A DNA stretch of 10,578 nt, taken from contig CAJKZK010000061.1 of the NCBI GenBank assembly GCA_905204225.1, positions 1-10,578 of the forward strand, written 5' to 3'. Source of the DNA: an uncultured Bacillota bacterium (GTDB lineage: Bacteria > Bacillota_I > Bacilli_A > RFN20 > CAG-449). How positions within the stretch are numbered: position 1 is the first letter of the stretch; every line of letters starts with the position of its first letter. The translations under genes and the position numbers were made by a program. The notes beneath the pieces were generated by a model. That model did not search any database. It was given only the letters and a program-made list of their open reading frames with translations, and was not told the origin of the DNA. Below are positions 5,962 to 10,578 of the stretch, one piece after another.

Positions 5962-8156
5962 TTTGTTACTCTCTTTACTTCATAAACTCCATCAACATTA
6001 ACAATACTATTAAATAAATCTTGTAATTTATTTACACTTGATATTAAAACAGTTGCATTAATAGATGCAGTAGAATTTTCTTTATGGGTTTTAGCAGATA
6101 TTTTTTGACATGGAACACTTAATTGAGAAAATAAATTCATTATATCAATTAATAAATTAAATCTATCATTAGCGTTAATTAATATATTAACTGGAAATTT
6201 AGATTCTTCCATATTTGGATTCCACATAACTTGAATTAATCTTGTTTCATCTTTGATATTTGGGCAATCAATTCTATGAACCTTAATACCTTGTCCATGG
6301 GATACATAACCAATTATTTTATCTCCTGGTAATGGTGAACAACATGGAGATAAATTTACTTTTACATTGCTAGTTCCACTAACTAAAATAGCTTGTTTAG
6401 ATGATACATGATTTTTTGATGTATTTTTTTCAATATATCTATTTAAAGCTTCCTCATCAGTTAATTTTTTTAAACCTAAAAAATCAATAATTGCAGATGG
6501 TAAAGGTGATCTATTTGAAATATTTACATATAAATCTTCAATAGTATTACTAGTATATCTATTTAATATTTTTTCATCTGATAATAATTTGGTCATTTGT
6601 TTTTCGTTATAACCATAATCTTTTAATTCTTCAAGCATCATTTCTTTGCCACGTTCAATATTTTCTTGACGATTAATTTCTTCATTTTTCTTAGCTAAAA
6701 ATTTTCTAATATGATTTTTTGCTAAAGAAGTTTGAACAATATTTAACCATCCTTCATTAGGACCAGTTGATACTTTTGAAGTTTTAATTTCACAAACATC
6801 ACCAGTTTTTAATTTAGTTGATAATGGCATTAATACTCCATTAATAATCGCTCCAACCGCTGAATCACCAACTTTAGTATGAATTTTATAAGCAAAATCT
6901 AAAGGTGTAGCCCCAGTTGGTAAATCAATAACTTTTCCTAAAGGAGTAAAAACATATACATTTGCATCAAAAATATCTTTTTGTAAAGCAGTCATGTAAT
7001 CATAAGCATCTTTATTATTGGATTCTATAGTTTTAAAATCGCTTAACCAATGCAATTTTTCTTCAATTTCTTTTTGTTCTTTCTTAGGATCATATTTCTC
7101 ATTTTCTTTATATCTCCAATGAGCAGCAATACCACTTTCAGCAATTTCATCCATTTCTTTAGTTCTAATTTGAATTTCATATATATTACCATCATTAGCT
7201 ACAATTGTTGTATGTAATGATTGATACATATTTGGTTTTGGCATTGCTATATAATCTTTAAAACGACCAGGAATTGGTTTGTAAATACTATGAATATAAC
7301 CTAAAACTTCATAACAATTAACTTCAGTTTCAGTAATAATTCTTATAGCCATAATATCATATATTTCTTCAAATTTACGACCTTTAAAAAATATTTTTTT
7401 GTAAATTGAATATATACTTTTAATTCTTGCTGATATATCAAATTTAATATGTTTATCAATTAACATATCAGCAATTTTCTTTTGCATCGTAATGATATTC
7501 TTTTTTCTATTCGTAGCACTATTGTTAAGTAATGAATCTATTAATTCATATTTATCTGGTTCAAGATAATATAAAGATAAATTTTCTAATTCACTTTTAA
7601 TATTATTCATACCAAGACGATGTGCAATAGGTGCATATACTTCTAATGTTTCTTTAGCTATTCTTTGTTGTTTCTCTTCATTTAAATATTCAAGAGTACG
7701 CATATTATGTAATCTATCCGCTAATTTAATGATAATTACACGTACATCTCTAGCCATTGCAATAAATATTTTACGATGTGATTCAGCTAAAAATTCTTTA
7801 TCTTTTCTTCTAGATAAAGCTTGAATTTTAGTTAAAGCATCAACTAGAGTAGCAATTTCAGGAGAAAATGTTTTACTTATTTCTTCATTAGTAACATTAC
7901 AATCTTCTTGTACATCATGTAAAATACCTGCAATTAAAGTATTTGGCCCAGCATTTAAGCAAGCTAAAATATAAGCCACTTCAATAATGTGGATTATATA
8001 AGGTTCACCTGATTTTCTTACTTGACCAGAATGTTTTTCGCTTGCATATTCAAATGCAAATTCTATTCTTTTTATATCATCTGAATTATGAATATAATTT
8101 TCAAATTTATTTTTTACATCCTGGAAAGTATGTTTTTCATAAACAAACTTTTCCAT
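5958..8156 (-). CDS. rel: Bifunctional (p)ppGpp synthetase/hydrolase, Rel/Spo family
   Basis: A full-length (732-residue) long RSH protein that makes and degrades (p)ppGpp on the ribosome during amino-acid starvation. The hydrolase HD domain is intact (His56, HDVQED at 80-85, ADRLHN at 146-151). The synthetase domain holds EIYDIMAIR (264-272), RFKDYIAMPKPN (298-309), YQSLHTT (311-317) and EIQIRT (327-332). RFKD is the RXKD form linked to bifunctional enzymes, not the EXDD of RelA-only proteins. Then come a TGS domain (about 399-460), a zinc-finger-like block with Cys605-Cys606, His627 and Cys631, and a C-terminal ACT domain (about 655-732). ARIKSIYSI (243-251) replaces the usual GRPKHIYSI. 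It follows apt by 6 bases, with AAGGA (8171-8167) as ribosome binding site, and overlaps the pseudouridine synthase gene by 4 bases. Confidence 0.97.
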   Translation of the reverse strand: MEKFVYEKHTFQDVKNKFENYIHNSDDIKRIEFAFEYASEKHSGQVRKSGEPYIIHIIEVAYILACLNAGPNTLIAGILHDVQEDCNVTNEEISKTFSPEIATLVDALTKIQALSRRKDKEFLAESHRKIFIAMARDVRVIIIKLADRLHNMRTLEYLNEEKQQRIAKETLEVYAPIAHRLGMNNIKSELENLSLYYLEPDKYELIDSLLNNSATNRKKNIITMQKKIADMLIDKHIKFDISARIKSIYSIYKKIFFKGRKFEEIYDIMAIRIITETEVNCYEVLGYIHSIYKPIPGRFKDYIAMPKPNMYQSLHTTIVANDGNIYEIQIRTKEMDEIAESGIAAHWRYKENEKYDPKKEQKEIEEKLHWLSDFKTIESNNKDAYDYMTALQKDIFDANVYVFTPLGKVIDLPTGATPLDFAYKIHTKVGDSAVGAIINGVLMPLSTKLKTGDVCEIKTSKVSTGPNEGWLNIVQTSLAKNHIRKFLAKKNEEINRQENIERGKEMMLEELKDYGYNEKQMTKLLSDEKILNRYTSNTIEDLYVNISNRSPLPSAIIDFLGLKKLTDEEALNRYIEKNTSKNHVSSKQAILVSGTSNVKVNLSPCCSPLPGDKIIGYVSHGQGIKVHRIDCPNIKDETRLIQVMWNPNMEESKFPVNILINANDRFNLLIDIMNLFSQLSVPCQKISAKTHKENSTASINATVLISSVNKLQDLFNSIVNVDGVYEVKRVTK

Positions 8157-8162
8157 AAATTA

Positions 8163-8690
8163 TTATTCCTTATCTGATAATTCAAGTAATGCTTTAAATT
8201 TATATTTTTTTGGTAATTCTTCAATTCCAGGTAATCCTTTTAAAGCAATTACACAAGCAACACCAACAACTTCAGCACCTAATTCATTAATCATATGTAC
8301 TGTTGCGTCAATAGTTCCACCTACTGCAACTAAATCATCAATGATAACAACTTTATCACCTTTTTTTAAAGCATCTTTATGCATACATAATGTATCTTGA
8401 CCATATTCAAGATCATAAGTATAAGTTACTTGTTCTCTTGGTAATTTATGTGGTTTTCTAACTGGAACAAATCCCATGTTTGCATTGAATGCGACAGGTG
8501 CACCAAATAAAAATCCTCTAGCTTCAGGACCAACAATAACATTAGCCCCACATTCAAGAGCAAATTTTGTTAATTCTTCAACAGTGTATTTAAAAGCTTC
8601 TTTATTTCTTAATAAAGGAGTTACATCTTTAAAAGAAATACCTTTTTTTGGATAACCATTAATAACTGCAATATAATCATTTAAATTCAT
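8163..8690 (-). CDS. apt: Adenine phosphoribosyltransferase
   Basis: A 175-residue cytoplasmic purine-salvage enzyme converting adenine and PRPP to AMP and pyrophosphate. Family features: FKDVTPLL near residue 20, the adenine-site block GPEARGFLFGAP (54-65) with VPVRKPHKLPRE (75-86), and the PRPP-binding motif VVIIDDLVAVGGT (114-126). The last motif normally reads DDLLATGGT, so Val123 replaces a highly conserved Thr (DNA GCA GTA GGT GGA ACT). RKPHKLP has His where Gly is usual. The length is normal. A strong ribosome binding site AAGGAG (8705-8700) is 9 bases before the ATG. It is the first gene of the apt-rel-rluA-family unit; the apt-rel pairing is conserved in Bacilli. Confidence 0.95.
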   Translation of the reverse strand: MNLNDYIAVINGYPKKGISFKDVTPLLRNKEAFKYTVEELTKFALECGANVIVGPEARGFLFGAPVAFNANMGFVPVRKPHKLPREQVTYTYDLEYGQDTLCMHKDALKKGDKVVIIDDLVAVGGTIDATVHMINELGAEVVGVACVIALKGLPGIEELPKKYKFKALLELSDKE

Positions 8691-8718
8691 AATTTATTTC
8701 TCCTTGAAAACACTACTA

Positions 8719-8724
8719 ATTATA
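8719..8724 (-). promoter_or_regulatory. -10 box of the apt-rel operon promoter
   Basis: A perfect TATAAT (8724-8719) is preceded by a weak -35 (TTTTAA or CTTTTA at 17-18 bases). Start would be near 8712, leaving a leader of about 20 bases that includes the AAGGAG ribosome binding site. Confidence 0.6.
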
Positions 8725-8765
8725 CAATGAAATTGTTATTATTAAAAGATTTCTTATTAGTTAAT

Positions 8766-8794
8766 TTAACACTTTTTTAAATTTTTAATATATT
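8766..8794 (+). promoter_or_regulatory. Promoter of the YqfQ-like gene
   Basis: -35 TTAACA (8766-8771), a 17-base spacer and -10 TATATT (8789-8794) precede an AGGTGAT ribosome binding site (8800-8806) and the ATG at 8810. The start would be near 8801, so only a very short leader and perhaps the ribosome binding site partly at the 5' end. It is divergent from the apt promoter. Confidence 0.6.
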
Positions 8795-8809
8795 AAAATA
8801 GGTGATTAT

Positions 8810-9175
8810 ATGATAAATAGATATTATAACAATCAATATATATATCAAAATCCAATTAATATACCTTCTCAAAGAAGTTATATCAATCCTTTAAATGGAA
8901 GAAAAACATTTGAAATTAAAGATTTAATTATTAAAGCCGAAAAAGGTGTAGATACAATTAGTAGTGTTATTCCTTTGTATAAAAAAGTTCAACCTGTAAT
9001 AGAACAAGGCAAAAATTTTGTTTCAAATATGAATTCTTTATTTAATAAAAATAAAACTAAAGATAAACCAAAAATAGAAAAAGTTGAAGCCCAAATTGTA
9101 GAACCAACAAATAAAAAAAATGTATATCAAGATTATAGAACTAATCAAACTTATTCAAAACCATTTTTTCTTTAA
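8810..9175 (+). CDS. YqfQ/VrrA-like small protein (tentative)
   Basis: A 121-residue protein of unknown function. The N-terminal third is rich in Tyr, Asn and Gln. The middle (about 37-80) looks like one or two amphipathic helices, containing VDTISSVIPLYKKVQPVIEQ. The C-terminal part is Lys/Glu-rich and then Tyr/Gln-rich, probably disordered. There is no signal peptide, no transmembrane segment and no catalytic motif. The middle resembles what I recall of the Bacillus YqfQ (VrrA) family, where a helix with a VxPxVxxYGPL-like pattern occurs. The position next to ispH, as yqfQ is in B. subtilis, supports this more than the sequence does. It has its own promoter and an AGGTGAT ribosome binding site. 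Confidence 0.5.
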   Translation: MINRYYNNQYIYQNPINIPSQRSYINPLNGRKTFEIKDLIIKAEKGVDTISSVIPLYKKVQPVIEQGKNFVSNMNSLFNKNKTKDKPKIEKVEAQIVEPTNKKNVYQDYRTNQTYSKPFFL

Positions 9176-9187
9176 GATAATTTAGTT

Positions 9188-9193
9188 TATAAT
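9188..9193 (+). promoter_or_regulatory. -10 box possibly driving leaderless ispH
   Basis: A perfect TATAAT ends 6 bases before the ispH ATG (9200), so the expected +1 falls on or next to the start codon. The -35 region (about 9164-9170) is only a T run ending in C. ispH could instead be read through from the gene that ends at 9175. Confidence 0.4.
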
Positions 9194-9199
9194 AATTAT

Positions 9200-10051
9200 A
9201 TGAAAATTACTTTAGCCACTCACTATGGTTTATGTCAAGGCGTAAAAAACGCAATTAATATTGTCAATAATATTAATCGTGATAACAAACCAATATATAT
9301 GTTAAATAAACTTGTTCATAATAATAATGTTTGTGAACAATTTATTAATAATGGCATTATAATTCTTGATGATGAACGCTCATTAGAAGAAAAAATTAAT
9401 TCTATTAAAGAAGGAACAATTATTTTTTCAGCACATGGTCATGATAAAAAATTAGAAATATTAGCTAAAAACAAAAATTTAAAAATAATTGATACAACAT
9501 GTCCTAAAGTAATCTTAAATGAAAAATCTATTATCAATGCTTTAAATGAAAATAAAACTGTAATATATATAGGTATTAAAAAACACCCAGAAACTATTGC
9601 TAGTTTATCTATTTCTAATAAAATTATATTCCTAGATTTTTTTAATCCAGATTTTTCTTTGATTAATAATTTAGATAATGTTTCTGTTCATAATCAAACT
9701 ACATTAATTCAAGATGATTTAAAAAAAATCAATAATGTATTAATTAAAAAAATTAAAAATATAGAAATTCATAATGATATTTGTTTTGCTACTTCTTTAA
9801 GACAAAAATGTTTTAATCAAATTACTGATGAAGATGTTATATTTGTTATCGGTGACAAAATATCAAGTAACTCAACTAGATTATATGAAGTTGCAAAAAA
9901 CAATTTTAAAATTGATGTTTATCAAATTTCTAATTTAGATGATATAAAAAAATTAGATTTACATAAATATAAAAAAGGATTTATAACTGCAGGAGCTTCT
10001 ACTCCAGATCAAGTCATAAATCCAATAATTAATTATTTAACGAATTATTAA
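9200..10051 (+). CDS. ispH: 4-hydroxy-3-methylbut-2-enyl diphosphate reductase
   Basis: A 283-residue iron-sulfur enzyme for the last step of the MEP pathway, reducing HMBPP to IPP and DMAPP. The three [4Fe-4S] ligands are Cys12 (GLCQGVKNAI), Cys101 (DTTCPKV) and Cys195 (ICFATSLRQ). Substrate-site residues are present: His40 (VHNNNV), His79 (SAHGH), His129 and Glu131 (HPET, with the proton-relay Glu), Thr167-Thr168 (NQTTL), SSNSTRL (222-228) and AGASTPD (264-270). SAHGHD replaces the commoner SAHGVS. The enzyme looks complete and active and implies a MEP pathway in this organism. No Shine-Dalgarno precedes the start. The 3' end overlaps the convergent Nif3-family gene by 15 bases. Confidence 0.95.
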   Translation: MKITLATHYGLCQGVKNAINIVNNINRDNKPIYMLNKLVHNNNVCEQFINNGIIILDDERSLEEKINSIKEGTIIFSAHGHDKKLEILAKNKNLKIIDTTCPKVILNEKSIINALNENKTVIYIGIKKHPETIASLSISNKIIFLDFFNPDFSLINNLDNVSVHNQTTLIQDDLKKINNVLIKKIKNIEIHNDICFATSLRQKCFNQITDEDVIFVIGDKISSNSTRLYEVAKNNFKIDVYQISNLDDIKKLDLHKYKKGFITAGASTPDQVINPIINYLTNY

Positions 10052-10578
10052 TTCTATTTGCTTTACATCATTTACAATTATAATTTGTAAATTATTATCA
10101 AATGATAATAATATTTTCTTCATTTGATCACAAAATGCTACTTCAATTTCATGATCAACATGTAAATAATTCAAATTTCTTTCTTGTAATTCTTTTCTAA
10201 TATGATAAGGTGTATCTCCTGATAAAAAGATATCTATTCCTTCATTTAATGCTTTAATTGCGTTACTAGATCCACTTCCACCAATAATACCTACAGATGA
10301 AATATATTGCTTACCATTACTAATTAATTGTCCATATTCTAAAGATAATTTTTCAAGAGCATATTTACTAAATTCATGAATTTCCATTGGTTTAGTTAAA
10401 TAACCTTTTCTTGCCATTGGTATATCATTAATTGGTGTAATATCATTTAATTGTAATAATGAAGCCAAAGCATCATTCATACCATCTTTTGCTTCATCAA
10501 AATTAGTATGAAATGAATATACAGAAATATTATTTAATAATAATTTATCATATAATTCTTTTTTATATTCATTGTTTG
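10037..10578 (-). CDS. Nif3-like dinuclear metal center protein (5' end outside window)
   Basis: The frame is open to the right edge, giving 179 residues. An internal Met (10480) is not the start, because the upstream codons read VYSFHTNFDEAKDGMND, which is the typical Nif3/YqfO metal-binding segment (His and Asp of HTNFD). Later blocks include GIIGGSGSS, FLSGDTPYH and VDHEIE, with His/Glu ligands near the C-terminus. The family binds two metals; its biochemical role is poorly defined (linked to GTP cyclohydrolase-like folds). The protein has no room for the PII/CutA-like insertion found in B. subtilis YqfO, so it is the short form. Being next to ispH matches B. subtilis yqfO-yqfP. It ends within ispH (15-base overlap). 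Confidence 0.88.
   Translation of the reverse strand, partial: NNEYKKELYDKLLLNNISVYSFHTNFDEAKDGMNDALASLLQLNDITPINDIPMARKGYLTKPMEIHEFSKYALEKLSLEYGQLISNGKQYISSVGIIGGSGSSNAIKALNEGIDIFLSGDTPYHIRKELQERNLNYLHVDHEIEVAFCDQMKKILLSFDNNLQIIIVNDVKQIELIIR
10070..10112 (+). terminator. Two adjacent A-T hairpins downstream of ispH, possible terminator
   Basis: ATTTACAA (10070-10077) pairs with TTGTAAAT (10085-10092), and ATTATTATC (10091-10099) pairs with GATAATAAT (10104-10112) around AAAT. The two stems share two bases, so they compete or stack. The second is followed by ATTTTCTT on the plus strand. Both lie inside the Nif3-family coding region. The stems are nearly all A-T and the T run is poor, so a terminator role for ispH is only possible. 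Confidence 0.3.

Noticed and set aside
10037..10480. The Met at 10480 as the start of the Nif3-family gene
   Set aside because: The frame stays open to the window edge, and the codons before this Met encode the conserved metal-binding HTNFD segment. The gene is cut by the edge, not short.
1..10578. Mobile element, CRISPR array, tRNA or rRNA gene, toxin-antitoxin or defence system
   Set aside because: No transposase, integrase, repeat array or cloverleaf sequence was seen. Nearly every base is taken up by housekeeping genes and their control regions.

Overview
The window comes from a strongly A+T-rich member of the Bacillota. The gene content and order resemble Bacilli and their Mollicutes-like relatives (for example gut lineages near RF39, Erysipelotrichales or Acholeplasma), but the sequence does not fix the lineage more closely. 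The genetic code looks standard (table 11). TGG encodes Trp in the recognisable proteins, and TGA is a true stop in at least two places (aspS at 1680-1682 and rel at 5958-5960), both as ATGA stop/start overlaps. This argues against the Mycoplasma code.

Layout from left to right. The 3' end of an unidentified plus-strand gene (to 65) is followed by a small DUF2624/YqfT-like gene (101-358, +). A long run of minus-strand genes follows. The first unit, read right to left, is hisS, aspS and cshB (4717 down to 355), led by a promoter and a complete T-box leader (about 4946-4734). Its likely terminator lies inside the opposing DUF2624 gene. The second unit is apt, rel and an RluA-family pseudouridine synthase (8690 down to 4996), with short gaps or an ATGA overlap. 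A divergent intergenic region (8691-8809) carries back-to-back promoters for apt and for a small YqfQ/VrrA-like gene (8810-9175, +). That gene is followed by ispH (9200-10051, +), which converges with and overlaps a partial Nif3-family gene entering from the right edge (10037-10578, -).

The genes are housekeeping: charging of tRNA-His and tRNA-Asp, stringent-response signalling, adenine salvage, RNA modification and remodelling, and isoprenoid synthesis. I found no phage, insertion sequence, CRISPR or defence locus. In gene order, a block like the Bacillus subtilis apt-relA-...-hisS-aspS region lies between yqfQ-like and cshB genes, which in B. subtilis sit next to each other in the yqfO-ispH-yqfQ-cshB-nfo-yqfT region. 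As a result cshB is the last gene of a T-box-controlled aminoacyl-tRNA synthetase operon.

The best leads are regulatory. The T-box specifier loop reads GACAC, with the Asp codon GAC better placed than the His codon CAC. The terminator of the synthetase operon is embedded antisense in a coding region. ispH has a -10 box placed so that its transcript could be leaderless.
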